Part shown: one piece after another, positions 19,900 to 30,380 of the stretch
Numbering within the stretch: position 1 is the stretch's first letter
Layout of the letters: each line of letters starts with the position of its first letter
From: Chondrus crispus
Taxonomy: Eukaryota; Rhodophyta; Florideophyceae; Gigartinales; Gigartinaceae
Direction of reading: 5' to 3'
NCBI RefSeq assembly: GCF_000350225.1
Contig: NW_005178485.1
Coordinates: forward strand, 204,099-268,098
Length of the DNA stretch: 64,000 bases
Translations under genes and position numbers: made by a program
Notes under the pieces: model-generated
Databases searched by the model: none
What the model saw: the letters and a program-made list of their open reading frames with translations, nothing else
What the model was told of the DNA's origin: nothing

Positions 19900-20760
19900 G
19901 GTGTCGCGGAGGCGGCTGTAGCCTCCCCTTGGTTGTAGACCAAAGGGGACAGACCGTCCACAGAGCGAACGCTGACCGCCGAGGGGACGCGAGGCGGCCT
20001 CGTCAAAGCGAGGCGAGGTCTCGCCCCGTCCGACGCGGACGTGGCCATGCACGCGTCAAGCCGCGGGGGGGAGACCTCGTCGAGGCGAAAGCCCATTATC
20101 CCTAGGCGGGAAGGTAGAGGATCCCGCCGCACGGCGAGCCTCGCCGTCGGACGGGGTGTTGAGGGTCACGCCACGGGTGGGTAGCGACCGCAAGCGTGCG
20201 ATCGTAGCGTACGCGAGTAGAGATTCTCTGTCCTTTCCAGGGGGAGAGACAACGGACGTACCTCTGGACGGGTAGCGATGTCGTCAAGGCCAGTAGAATT
20301 TCGCTGCCCCGAGGCGGGGGAATTGGTCATGAACACGCCTTACGGAGGCAGCGTCCTCGTCAAGCGAGTGGAAATGTCCCCGTCGGCGGACGGGGTAACG
20401 GTCGTAATACGGTCATCAGCACACATGATTACACCCCACGGCTACAGCGCCCTCGTACAAGCGAGGAGGATTTCCCCGTCATCAGGCGGTGAAGCTACCT
20501 CGTCGAGCGAGTAGTAAATCTCTCACTTTACATGAAGGTTGGCTGTGCCGCTGGGGAAGGGATATCCTCGTCACACGAGGGGGTAAACTACCCCTCTAGG
20601 TGAGGGTCGTACACGCCATGAGGGCGGGGAAGCTACCTCGTCGAGCGAGTAGGTCGGTACTCCCTCGCGGTTAAGAGAAATAATACGCCGTAGAGGACGA
20701 GAGCGGACCTTGGTAGTGGAGGGAGCGAATTACTCCCCTATGGGAGGGACGTACCCGCCA
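19900..20760 (+). repeat. Array of short stem-loops with recurring CCTCGTC...GCGAGG core
   Basis: At least a dozen short inverted repeats in 0.8 kb. Examples: 19908-19926, 19997-20014 (6-bp stem), 20105-20128, 20131-20147 (7-bp stem, 3-base loop), 20378-20395 (7-bp stem, 4-base loop), 20451-20466, 20495-20514, 20566-20580 (6-bp stem), 20580-20594 and 20633-20652. A 24-base stretch ending in the 20495-20514 stem recurs exactly at 20629-20652. The repeats are degenerate and not evenly spaced, so this is neither CRISPR nor a simple satellite. Partly overlaps a 78-aa ORF with two internal repeats. Confidence 0.65.
20278..20514 (+). CDS. Small ORF with two ~31-residue repeats, hypothetical
   Basis: ATG start, 78 residues. 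Two units, starting NTPYGGSVLVKR and ITPHGYSALVQAR, each followed by a Ser/Pro/Gly segment. The repeats may be a by-product of the nucleotide repeats around it, so coding status is doubtful. No known domain. Confidence 0.25.
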   Translation: MSSRPVEFRCPEAGELVMNTPYGGSVLVKRVEMSPSADGVTVVIRSSAHMITPHGYSALVQARRISPSSGGEATSSSE

Positions 20761-21398
20761 TGAGGGCGAGGAGCGGCCCCCGTCCCACGAGGCCAACTCG
20801 CCTCCCGATCGACGACAAGAAAAGGGGAAGGGGTGGCGGTGGCGCCCATCAGTATCGCCTCGGGCGGTCGGTCTCTCGTGGTCCCGTCGGCGCTCTGTTC
20901 TCGCGGTCAAGGAGCGCGGACGGGGGGTTGCCACCTCATAACTTCCGGTCGACCTTCTCGCGGGTCACGTGGTGAGACACCGCCAACAAAATGTCCATCC
21001 CTGAGAATTTAACATATTTTCAACCTTCATATGACAAATATTTCGAAGCCAAAAATTTGACGGTCACTCACTGTGACGGAATGGTCGGGGCGGGTCGTCC
21101 GGTGGCGGGTCGCGCTGCTCCGTTACGTGTTTCCGTGAGGCTTACGATAGCTGCCCCGCGTACCTCCTGGAAAGGGGGGTACAGGGGCGCGATCCATTCC
21201 TCTAATTCTCGAGTCCCACGCTGTCGGGATGCCCCCATAGTGCGCGATCGGGGATTGGTATCCGCTTTTTCCGGCAGTATCGCGCGACCGTGTTGTAGTC
21301 GATATGACGGGAGGGCTCCTAGGTCGACTCGGCGTCGCTGTACCCGTATCATCGTACGCGAAACAGGGGGAGCCCGTCATCTCCCGGCCCGTGCCCGG
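20761..21398. other. Non-coding stretch flanking gypsy remnant
   Basis: No gene. AT-rich patch near 21000-21060. It may include the 3' end or LTR of the - strand gypsy remnant that follows, but there is no second copy to define it. Confidence 0.35.
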
Positions 21399-24300
21399 TT
21401 AGGGATTGCACGACGTAGGCGTCGGTGGGGTCTCCGGCAGAGGAAGCAGGAGGTACAGTCTGCACCGATGGTACGGGTGGTGGTACGCGAAAGGCGTCGG
21501 GTCGGAACGTGCACTTCGCGGCCAGGCGCGCCGCACCAGACGAGATGAATGCGCGGTGAGCGGGGTCGATCGCCAGGGGGCGGAGGGCATGACGCTGCGG
21601 GGCGCGGGTGGATCCATAGGGTCCACTGTTGGCTCGTGGGGCTCCCTCGCCGTTCGCGAGCGCGTAACGGGACGCGTGCCCTTCGTTAGGGGCCTTGAGT
21701 CCGACAGCGGGGGGGAGTCCGCTGTTTCGGGGCGGTTCGCCCCGATTTGAGAGCGGAACCCAGTGAGACGCGCGAGGGCGTCCTCGGTTCCTCCGCCGAT
21801 GACGGCGTCCATCAGCCCCGGCGTGCGCGTCATTGCGAGCGCCGTTGTCGCGAGGGTCCCTTCTGAAGGGGTCGCGTCGGGGAGGTTTTCATCTTCCCCG
21901 TTTGACGCCACCTGTCCCGGCGGTGGATCCTCCACGTTGCTACGCAGAGGAGGAGACCTGACGACCCGGTCGCGAGAGAGCCGGTCTTTCAGTCCCGTCC
22001 CACGTAAGATGGTGACGGTGTGGTCGTCCACCTGTACGACAGGGAATGGTCCCTCGGTCTGCGGTGCGAGCTTCTTGTTAACCCGGTCCTTGTCCGTTTT
22101 CTCCTCTGACCGTAGCGCAGCCTCGCGGTTCACGGGTACTTGATCCCCCACCCGATAGTCCGGGGTGGCGTGGCGTATCCGATTATCGAAATCGTTCTTA
22201 TACCGCTCCTGCCCGGCCAGCAAGTGGCGGCTGGCCGTCGACATCAGGCCGCGGAGCCGCGCTAAGTAGCGGATCTTGAACTGCGCCCTTGAGGCGGATG
22301 GGTCCAACAGCGGCGTTTGTCGGAGGGACAACGGACTCGAGGTCCGCGATAATACCAGGTCGAACGGTCGCATACCGATCATCCTGTTCATAGTGCAATT
22401 GTAGCCGTACGTGAGTGCGTCCTTGTACTGGTCCCAGTCACGTTGATTATCGGCAAGGTAGTGCCGGAGGGTTGATACCAACGTACGGTTGAATCTTTCT
22501 ACCTGCCCATTGGTTTGGGGGTGATATGCCGTGGTAAACACGCTCTCTATTGAGAGTATCTTGCACACTGCGAGGAAAAACCTCGATGTGAACTGTCCTC
22601 CATTATCGGAGAGAAGTTTCACTGGGGCGCCCTATACGAACACCCAGTGGGAAATGAACGCTTGAGCAACAGTTTCAGTGGTAATCCTCTTGAGGGGGAC
22701 CGTCCTGGTCAGCTTGGAGTATCTGTCCGTCATCACCAAGATGTAACGGTTTCCTCTTGGTGTACGAGGAAGCTCGCCGAGAATATCGATGGCGATGTAC
22801 TCCAGGGGCCCTGACGGAGGAAAAGTCTTCAACTCAGAGTTGTGCTTCCGCAGTTTGATGCGTGCCTTCGCGCAGTCGGGACACATCCTTACGGTCGAGT
22901 AGGAGTCCACCGATATGCTCGGCCAATAAACCGCTGTCTTAGCGTATAGAACAATCGCCTACCTCCCGGATGGCCAGAGGTGGCGGGATAATGCGACAAG
23001 TACCACAACCTTTCCCGGAGGGTTGTTGGTACTACGATCTGTTCCACACCGTGGAGGTGGGCTTTCCGGCAGACCAGCCCTTCCCGATTCACGAACAATC
23101 GAGACCGGCGCAATTCGGCGAACCCCTCCCCCTTCTCAAGACGGGAAAACACCTCCTTACAAAATGGATCGGAGTGCTCTTCACGAGAGAAGTCTTCGTG
23201 GGTTATCGCGGCCATCGAGGCCGAGGGGTCCAGCGCGTTGCAGCCCGCGGAAATTTCGGCGTCGGTGGTGTCGTAGGGCTCCTCTTGATGCTGAGGCTCA
23301 TCGTCGAAATTCATGACGGAGTAGCAAGGGATCTCTTCATCGATCGGTACAGTCGTACCCCCCGTAGATGGGATACCACTCAGCGCATCGGCGAGGTAGT
23401 TCTTGATTCCCTTCACGTAAGTTACGTCGAAGTATATTCGGCAAGGCGCAAGCGCCACCGGGCAAGTCGGCCACTCGCATCGGCGAGGTTCATCAGCCAC
23501 CGCAGGGAGTGGTGGTCGTTGTTGACCGTGAACCGCTCCCTTTCCAGGTATGGGCGGAGCGTCTGTACCGGCCATACGATGGCGAGGCATTCCTTCTCGG
23601 TTGTCGAGTAGTTGCGTTCCTCTGACGAGAGCGTGCGTGACCAATACCCGACAGGGTATCGGTGTCCATCCTCATGGGTCTGCAGTATTGTGCAGCCCAA
23701 CTAAGCGTCTGACGCATCCGTGTCCAGCGAGTATGGGCGCCCCAGTCTCGGGAGTTTTAAGACTGGTGGCGAAATTAAGCACTCCTTCAGTGTATTGAAG
23801 GCCGTGGTCTGCTCTTCATCCAGATCGGGAAGGACATCCGGCTCTCCTTTTCGGAGCATAGCCGTAAGGGGCGCCGCTATCTTGGCGAAATGATCGACGA
23901 AACGTCGGTACACATTACACATTCCCAAGAACGAGCGCAGCTCGGCCTGGGTCCGTGGTTGAGTCGCTTCTGAGAGCGGTTTAACATTCTTCAGGTGGAC
24001 CTCGAGTTCGCCCGGTCGAATGATATGACCCAGGTACTCGACAGAGTCCTGAAAAAACTTGCACTTGTTAAGCTTAAGTGATAATCCCTCCTGCTGCAGA
24101 GCACGGAGTATTGCGTCCACATCATGGAGGTGTGCCTCATAATTCTTGGAGAAGATTATGATGTCATCCAAGTAGATGAGACAACTCCTCCAGCGGTAGC
24201 CGGAGAGGAGGATATCCAACATACGTTTAAAGGTCGCCGGGGCGTTCATCAACCCGAACGGCATACGGTTGAATTGATACGTCCCGGCGTGGCACGTAAA

Positions 24301-24573
24301 CGTGGTTTTCGGTCGATCCTCCTTGGCGACTGGAATTTGCCCGTACCCGGAGTTGAAATCAAGGGTAGAAAGACCTTGGCTTCCCCGAGCGTGTCAAGAC
24401 ACTCATCCATGCGAGGGATGGGGTACGTATCTCGCACGGTTAACGCGTTCAGCCGTCGATAATCGACGCAGAAACAGAGGCTCCCATCTGACTTGAGGAT
24501 GAGCACGACGGGGGACGCCCATTCGGACTTGGACCGGGAGATCACCCCGCTGGCTAAAATCTCGTCAACGGAG
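21399..24573 (-). pseudogene. Decayed Ty3/gypsy pol (RT, RNase H, integrase), 5' truncated
   Basis: Reading on - from 24573: RT with DYRRLN (~24460), MPFGLMN (~24255) and YLDD (~24180); RNase H with DTDAS (~23715) and NYSTTEKE (~23600); an integrase finger near 23000; catalytic blocks AIDILGEL (~22785), LLSDNGGQF (~22610) and NGQVERFNR (~22490); then a long low-complexity tail without a visible chromodomain. Lesions: in-frame stops at 23701-23703 and 22632-22634, and frameshifts near 24370, 23450 and 22945. The RT N-terminus, protease and gag are missing; similarity ends abruptly at 24573, where unrelated AT-rich DNA begins. Related to but distinct from the chromovirus at the left end. Confidence 0.9.
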
Positions 24574-25720
24574 GCTGTTGAAGTATAGTGTGATTGGTGA
24601 TTGGTGTGTGATTGAAGTATTGTACTTCAATATCATTTTGATTGGTGTGACATTGAAGTGCACCAAACAAGTTGATCCGATGTTCTGTAGCGTTCTCACA
24701 ATGAGGGTATACGTCTGCCATGAGCAGAATGGCAGGGTATTCCCACGCGTTGGGCAGGCCTAGGCTGAATGCATTACGACTCGCTTCACGTCTTCGGCGC
24801 CTATGAATGCCGTAATGATACGCCCAGATTGAAAGGTAGCTCGACAATAAGGCTTATTTCTCTGCCTCGAACATGATCGGCAAGATAGGATTTTGATGAA
24901 AACACTCGAATGACAAGCGGAGCATTTCTACATTCTTCCAAGATAGCTTTTCTCTTGCTGGAATTGGTGCCTGGAAGTGGAGAACCCGCTTCTCCTCCGG
25001 TGACGGCTTATGTGCAGTCTTGGGAGAGCCGGGAGTGTTGGGCCCATTTGGCGATCCGTGCGGGTATGGAGTGGGGGTAGGCTACCGCGCTGATCATCAT
25101 AATCACAGGAGGGCCTTCTCCATTGGGTAGGTTGAGCGGATCAGGTACAGGATCGCCAAATTCGCTTTTGCCCAATTGATTCCTGTCTGTGCCATAGCTT
25201 TGGGGCACCTTAGCAACGTTCGTATTTTCGTCCGTAATGCAACGTCTTGTCGCGCTGTCCTCCCCACGCACCCGTGCCGCCTGCGAGAGTGCAGGCGTGA
25301 TCATGCGAGAGGCGTCACCAGCTGTCCTCCGGTCATAAAGCTCTCCTGCAATCATTTCTTCCGCCGCGCAATTGTTCACCCTGTTCAGTAGCTCGCCACC
25401 GATATCGCTCGCCAGTGCGGTCTCCGGTACTGGACAGTTGTCGTCCACTACCCCGAGTCTGGCCTCATCTTCGGTGTAGAAGTTGTAGCCCAGATATGCA
25501 AGTGGCTGAGATATCTGCCTGGCAGTTACCGCAATCGCAGAGCTAGCAAGGTCCGGCCGTGCCTTTTTTCACAGGCCCAGTGTCCTTCTTGAGATATGGC
25601 ACGTGCGTGATCAACTGCTTTTCTTGCTGAAGGCAATTCAGCGTGTGAGTCTCTTGCTCTCATATTTAAAGACTTGCAGTGACATCCGTAACCGCTCTCA
25701 GTCATCACGGTCTGTATGAA
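24574..25720. other. Non-coding stretch after truncated gypsy
   Basis: Starts with AT-rich DNA containing repeated GATTGGTG and TTGAAGTAT words (24577-24660). A 146-residue frame on - (25008-25448) has ordinary composition but no recognised domain. Confidence 0.35.
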
Positions 25721-25739
25721 GTAGAGCTCCAGACAATGA

Positions 25740-26069
25740 AACTTCCGTGCGATCTGCAAAAAGGTGCTGAAATGTTTGGATAGTATGAGAGGGCGGGACG
25801 TAGAAGTTGCGCTCTCGGACTCAGAGAGTGAAGCTGAAAATGAGCCTACACTACAGCCATCAACCTCAAGGTACTTAAAGGCACTTGAGGCTTTTGGAAG
25901 GGAGCTGGAATTGATGGTCGCGCACAGGAAGGACTTTTTTTCAGATATAGGGACGGGGTTGAAGGATGTTATCGATCTGGAGATGCATAAGGTCGCGGAG
26001 TTAAAAAAGAAGGGCCGCCCGCAGACAAGCATTACGTCCTTTTTTGTGATAGGCAGTCAGAATCAGTAA
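25740..26069 (+). pseudogene. C-terminal fragment of a pogo/Tigger-like transposase with PIP box
   Basis: The frame opens after a TGA at 25737. An acidic Ser/Glu segment is followed by a helical region and the C-terminal peptide QTSITSFF (near 26016-26040), which fits the PCNA-interaction consensus Q-x-x-I-x-x-F-F. A PCNA-binding peptide at the extreme C-terminus is established for pogo transposase. No catalytic domain is visible upstream, so this is an orphan tail. Alternatively it is the end of an unrelated PCNA-binding protein. Confidence 0.45.
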
Positions 26070-26245
26070 ACAAAAGTGATGGAATTACTCTGAAAATTTG
26101 TTTGTTCCGAAGAATTTTGGGTGATTGGACATATAAATTCCTGCCTCATACAGTGAAATTTGGCCATTTCGGGTTCACTGTATCATAATTGTTCACTTTA
26201 GCGGCTCATGTCACAGGAAAAAACCAAAAGCTAAATGTTGGCATC

Positions 26246-26495
26246 AGGGGGGCGACAGGGTGTTTTTCTTAACACATAGGGGGCGATTCTATGGTTTCTC
26301 CAGTATTGGGAAGGCGACTGTGAAAAATATGATCCAGCAGTAGGGCGAAAAAATGATACGATAAGCGACATTTGTAGATGGTGCTGTTTTAAGGGGGCGA
26401 AGTGACATTTTTGGAAAAACAGAGGGCGATTTAGAGAAATGTGATTATGTAGGGGGCGATATGTCATTCTTGTGATATAGGGGGGCGATTGATTG
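26246..26495 (+). repeat. Left terminus of the MULE: spaced GGGGGCGA motifs
   Basis: About eight copies of AGGGGGCGA(T/C), some shortened, all in + orientation at roughly 30-50 bp spacing (26246, 26278, 26310, 26342, 26393, 26423, 26452, 26480). Regularly spaced copies would suit multiple transposase-binding sites. Confidence 0.7.
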
Positions 26496-26511
26496 TATAG
26501 TAAAGCTACGT

Positions 26512-27150
26512 TCACTGGGGCACATCATCAAAAAGTTGCCTTAAACTGCAGTCCCGAGCTACGTGCCCTTCGAGATAATCCCCATAAAGAGCACTGATAA
26601 GATCCGCGCTTAGGGGCATTAGGCGCACGCTCGTACCACCCTTTTCGGCGTTTTCCTGCATTCTTGACGGGTCTTCCACGAGGTGGCGGAATGGCCTTGG
26701 GAACCTGTAGATTGTTACCAGACACAACCATTTTCTTTGCGGCCAATATGACTTCATCCACATCGCTCTGGTGAGGAAGAGCAAAAACACATTCCCGTAC
26801 CGTGCTCTCCATGCCACTGTTAGATGTTTGCGGTCGATAAACTTGTGCAAGTTTGCACCTCCATACTTTTCACAAATAACAGCGACTCCGTGATAGCATG
26901 GGAAGCCCGAACTACGTCGAGAATACGCACAACAGTCTGGTGGGACTTGGGATTCACCGCTCAAATTGACGATGCGTGTTGAAGCTCCATCTACTTGACG
27001 ACGTACTGTAGCCTCCATTTGCGAAGATCCGTCTAGAAATTCCACAGAGAGCTGATAGGCTCGTGATCGCTGTATGAGTGATGCCAGGTGCTTCTCAATG
27101 TACGGGGGGACAGGATTTTTGCAGGACAGTACGTCAGCTTGACGTCTCAA
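26512..27150 (-). pseudogene. MULE transposase C-terminal part with SWIM zinc finger
   Basis: About 210 residues, in a frame shifted from the catalytic part. A SWIM-type motif C-x-C...C-x-H, degenerated to CCAYSRRSSGFPCYH, lies near 26900-26945, where MULE transposases normally carry it downstream of the DDE core. A Pro/Arg/Gly-rich tail follows. Identified by motif and position; part of a pseudogene because the upstream frame is broken. Confidence 0.7.
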
Positions 27151-27184
27151 AAACCGGCCCTTTGAGTAAGTAAAACGGTTGTTA

Positions 27185-27992
27185 TCATTTTTTGAGGTTC
27201 CACACTTCGCATGTTATTGCGCAATGCGGCAGCCATCTGGCTCTCCGCCCCTTGTGATGTACGAATAAGATCGTGAAGGTTCGAAAACGCAAAGTACAGT
27301 TCAGAATCGTCGAATTTGCCGAGGTATTGTCTCTTATCAACGCTATATTCTGAGCGTATACGCTCACGACATATATGTCGTTAACCATTTCAATTGTCTG
27401 CGCATATACCGCCTTTTCACATAAATGCAGTCCGAAAGCATTCTCTGCCCCACGTAGCTTAGCCCCAAGATTTTTCTTGACATGTATACATGCTCTTATC
27501 TTTCTGGATCCGATATATCGGATCCAGAAAGATACGAGCAGGCTGAAAACATTCCCTATATGCCCTGTCAATAGACTTTTCTTGGTCAACGATAGTAGTT
27601 CGAGAAGGTACATCGAATCCATCGATAGCTGCAAATGCTTGAAAGATACTCCGCCACGTTTCGAGACACTCTGGACCGACAAAATGACCAAACACCGACG
27701 GAAAAAGGTGGTTGTTACAGTCATATGCAACCACTTCAAATGCAGTTCCGTATGACTGAAAACCGACGCCATCGCAATGTGCAGCATCAGCTGCACAAGT
27801 AGTCCTTCCCGTCGCACAGATATGCTTCGCGACAGAGGGTACAAACACAAAGCCTCCATAGTACCGCCCGTGCTCATCAATATCTGAGCAATCTACGACA
27901 TCCGCATTGAATAATTCCTCGTCAGGAATAGTTTTGGCTCTCTTACACTGAGCGAAAATATGACGCGCTGCCTTCAGCCTATGCTTCTTCAT
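27185..27992 (-). pseudogene. MULE transposase catalytic domain, split by a palindromic insertion
   Basis: On - from 27992: a segment with AADAAHCDGVGFQSY (first catalytic Asp, ~27780) and VDQEKSIDRAYRECF (second Asp, ~27590), the MULE core pattern. At 27491-27540 a 50-bp palindrome interrupts the frame. Immediately beyond it the frame reaches a stop, while another frame continues with CIHVKKNLGAKLRG, the His/Lys/Asn block that normally follows in MULEs. The palindrome is therefore the likely cause of the frame loss. Confidence 0.75.
27491..27540 (+). repeat. 50-bp near-perfect palindrome inside the transposase
   Basis: 27497-27534 is a perfect 38-bp palindrome centred on CGATATATCG. The next 6 bases on each side also pair except for one mismatch. 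Both strands therefore encode the same peptide (IFLDPIYRIQKD). Removing about 40 bp between the conserved codons would rejoin the two transposase frames. Confidence 0.9.
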
Positions 27993-28223
27993 CTCTAATC
28001 CGTTTAGTATAAAATTTTTGACAGTGTGTCCAACGTCCTCCAGGAGCTTCGCCTAGCCATCCATGGCTGCCATGTTGACAGCCCTTGATATGGTTAAGTG
28101 TCGCATTAACTCACGACGTATGCTACGATAGTGAGTGTAGGACGGTTGGCGCTGGTAAATTTCTTTTGCTTTCACCACGGCAGCGATGGCCCTGGAATAT
28201 ATATTTAGTATGTTCGAGGTTTC

Positions 28224-28763
28224 TTATAAAATGGCCCTCGCGACTTGTTTCGCAGTATAAGCAGGTGCACAGTACTGCCTGGCACTCGCTGCGCGCCTTG
28301 ATGACGGACTCGACCCATGAACTGGAAGATCTTGCCTAAAACACTCATTATTATGTTCCTGGTGTTTATTGAGCTTCCAGTTCCCGGACTTAGGCTGCCA
28401 GTTGAAAGCAATGACCGGATTGCAACTCTTATTACGGCAGCTCATTTGTACTTTAGTCGTGGTTTGGTGAATATTGACCCCTTTCTGCACAGCAAGGTGT
28501 GCAGTGTGAGCCCTTATGAGCTGCTCACACTTCCATCTGGCATTGAAAGACATCTCAATCACTGGGCAGACAGGTATGACCCTTTTTGGTTTCCATGTCC
28601 TGGAAGCCAGTCTTTCTGCGAGTAGAGCTAATTTTGCACGCTGTAATGCTCTTTGTTTGGATGCACATTTTTGCTGCCTTCTTCTTGAAAGTGCAGAAGT
28701 ATTTTCTGGGACAAGTTCTTGAGGAATGTCGGGATTCGTGTTTGTAGGCATTTCTACAGGCAC
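28224..28763 (-). pseudogene. MULE transposase N-terminal zinc-binding region
   Basis: ATG-started frame of 179 residues. A Lys/Arg-rich helix precedes C-x4-C...H-x3-H-x4-C (CRNKSC then KHQEHNNEC, near 28380-28440), like the FAR1/MuDR-type DNA-binding fingers at the N-terminus of MULE transposases. It is separated from the catalytic part by about 230 bp of non-matching sequence, either an intron or decay. Confidence 0.55.
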
Positions 28764-28879
28764 CTACTCCTCATCGCTGAGACGAGAGTCTGCATATTCT
28801 CCCATGTAGTCAGCTGGATCAAATGAATCACTATCACAATCGTCGACAGGATCACCAAAATCAGAACACGTCTCATCCT

Positions 28880-29122
28880 TTAATGTGCTATTTTGTTCAT
28901 CACTGCCTTCCTTCCCAGGAAATCACTACTTTCACTGTCGTCCTCATTCTGCTCTGGAGCAAATTCTGGAGCACATTCTAGTGGATCGCGCTCAGGAGCT
29001 GCCCTGGCCTCATGCCCTGTATTAGAGTTGGGGGTGTGACGCGAAGATTCAGTTGGATGCGGTGCGGTGCTGCTGGCGGGCGCAGATCGGACGCCATCTT
29101 GTCTTTCAAATGTGCATTCCAC
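28880..29122 (-). other. Acidic low-complexity ORF inside the MULE
   Basis: 80 residues rich in Glu, Ser and Pro, between the zinc-finger frame and the J-domain ORF. No domain is seen. It may be an exon of the transposase or chance. Confidence 0.25.
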
Positions 29123-29276
29123 GTGCCTTGTTGCTTGAAGTCTTGATTCCTACACTTCCTCCCGTTCCTTCTGCAGCTTCATCGTGATTCCGCACATGTC
29201 GCTCTTTCGGTGTGGAGCAGCGGGTAAACCTAACTCTTGTTGATATATTGAGGTTGTCTGAACGATTCACAGAGAA

Positions 29277-29543
29277 CTAGTTCCGCAAAATAATCTCATA
29301 TGCTTCTTCTGTATTGAACTGTTCAATAGCTCGAGAAAGAATACTCATGCACCGCTGTGCCCCACGCTTGTCTTTATCACCAACGCGATCTGGATGTACA
29401 AGAAGCGCCAACCTGCAATAGCTTCGTTTTATGGCCTTTACCGACGGGCCGACCGAAAAGATATTCACCAGAGGGGTTACGTCGATCTCAACTGTAGACA
29501 AATGACGAAGCGCGAGGACGGGTTCTTGAGAAATCGTGGACAT
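29277..29543 (-). CDS. J-domain (DnaJ-like) ORF near the MULE right end
   Basis: ATG-to-stop frame of 88 residues. Residues ~25-80 form a J domain: helix II IKRSYCRLALLV, the HPD tripeptide, then helix III with CMSILSRAIEQFN. HPD is the motif by which J proteins stimulate Hsp70 ATPase. No Gly/Phe region or zinc domain follows. It lies between the right terminus and the transposase on the same strand, so it is either captured host sequence or an accessory gene of this element. Confidence 0.65.
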   Translation of the reverse strand: MSTISQEPVLALRHLSTVEIDVTPLVNIFSVGPSVKAIKRSYCRLALLVHPDRVGDKDKRGAQRCMSILSRAIEQFNTEEAYEIILRN

Positions 29544-29597
29544 TTTGGGGAAGACAAGGGACAGAGTAGACTTACGAGCTCAAGGGGGAGGAAATAG

Positions 29598-29874
29598 AGA
29601 GGCGACTTTGCCAGGAAAGAGGCGACAATGGCACTTTGAGAAATTTGTGGGGGCGATTTGAGTCCTTTTGAAAAAAGTTGAGGGCGATTCTGACCTTGAG
29701 TCCAGTCACAGCACGGCGACATTGAAAAAGTGACATCAATTCGGCCCCCCTCTCTTGAACATTACCGAAACCCGCCCTAGTGTATCTTGATATTTTGTCA
29801 AATCGCCCCCCGATATTCAAGAAAACCCAAAATCGCCCCCCTCTATGCTAAGAAAATCACCTTGTCGCCCCCCT
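29598..29874 (-). repeat. Right terminus of the MULE: GGGGGCGA motifs in both orientations
   Basis: Outer copies (29740-29874) are inverted relative to the left end, as expected of a TIR. Inner copies (29598-29720) are in the + orientation, so the motif array changes direction near 29.73 kb. Spacing is again about 30-35 bp. Confidence 0.65.
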
Positions 29875-30020
29875 AACGATAAAATGACCCAAAACCAAAA
29901 GGTTATTTACATCCCAGAATCGCAAAGGTGGCGGGCGTTGGAACTGCTAAAGTTCACTGTATCGCAAGAGTTCACTGCATGGGGGTGTCACTGTACCGAG
30001 AATTTACTCTGTAGCACGGT

Positions 30021-30358
30021 TATTGCGTATCCCGAAGCGGTCGGCCGCCGGGAGGGTGACTAGTCTGAAGTGAAGGTGTTCATTGTTCTGTATTTTTCTT
30101 ACCGTCCACGCGGGGCGATGGCTATTTAAATACCTGCTGTATGTAGTGCTAGAGTGTCCTTCCACGCCGTCTCGGGTACCGCAGACCGTGGAAGGTGAAG
30201 TTGTGTACGTTTGTAATAAATATAAACTCTAACGCTTAGATGCAAACGGTTCCAATCTTGTACACCGTATACAGAACATTCCCAATGCCGTCCGAGCCGG
30301 TCGTTCAAGAGCGCGGTACATGTGACCGGCAACGAACAGTTGCCTCACTGGCGCACCA
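30021..30358 (-). repeat. 3' LTR of the oomycete-like gypsy element
   Basis: 338 bp. On - it begins TGGTGCGCC and ends CGCAATA. It contains a TATA-like CAGGTATTTAAATAG (read on -). Confidence 0.9.
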
Positions 30359-30380
30359 GTCCTCCCTTTAAATGGTGACG

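Larger units (their letters stand above)
26246..29874 (-). mobile_element. Mutator-like element (MULE) with repeat-studded termini
   Basis: Ends are imperfect inverted repeats beginning AGGGGGGCGACA (26246) and ending in its complement (29874); similarity continues about 50 bp inward. Inside, on -, are remnants of a MULE transposase (zinc-finger N-terminus, DDE core, SWIM finger) and a J-domain ORF. No 8-10 bp target duplication is visible next to the ends, so the copy is old or the boundaries are slightly off. The word TTCACTGTATC lies outside both ends (26175 and 29952). Confidence 0.75.

Noticed and set aside
26237-29884. A 9-bp target duplication for the MULE
   Set aside because: GTTGGCATC on the left and AACGATAAA on the right do not match; no TSD is claimed.
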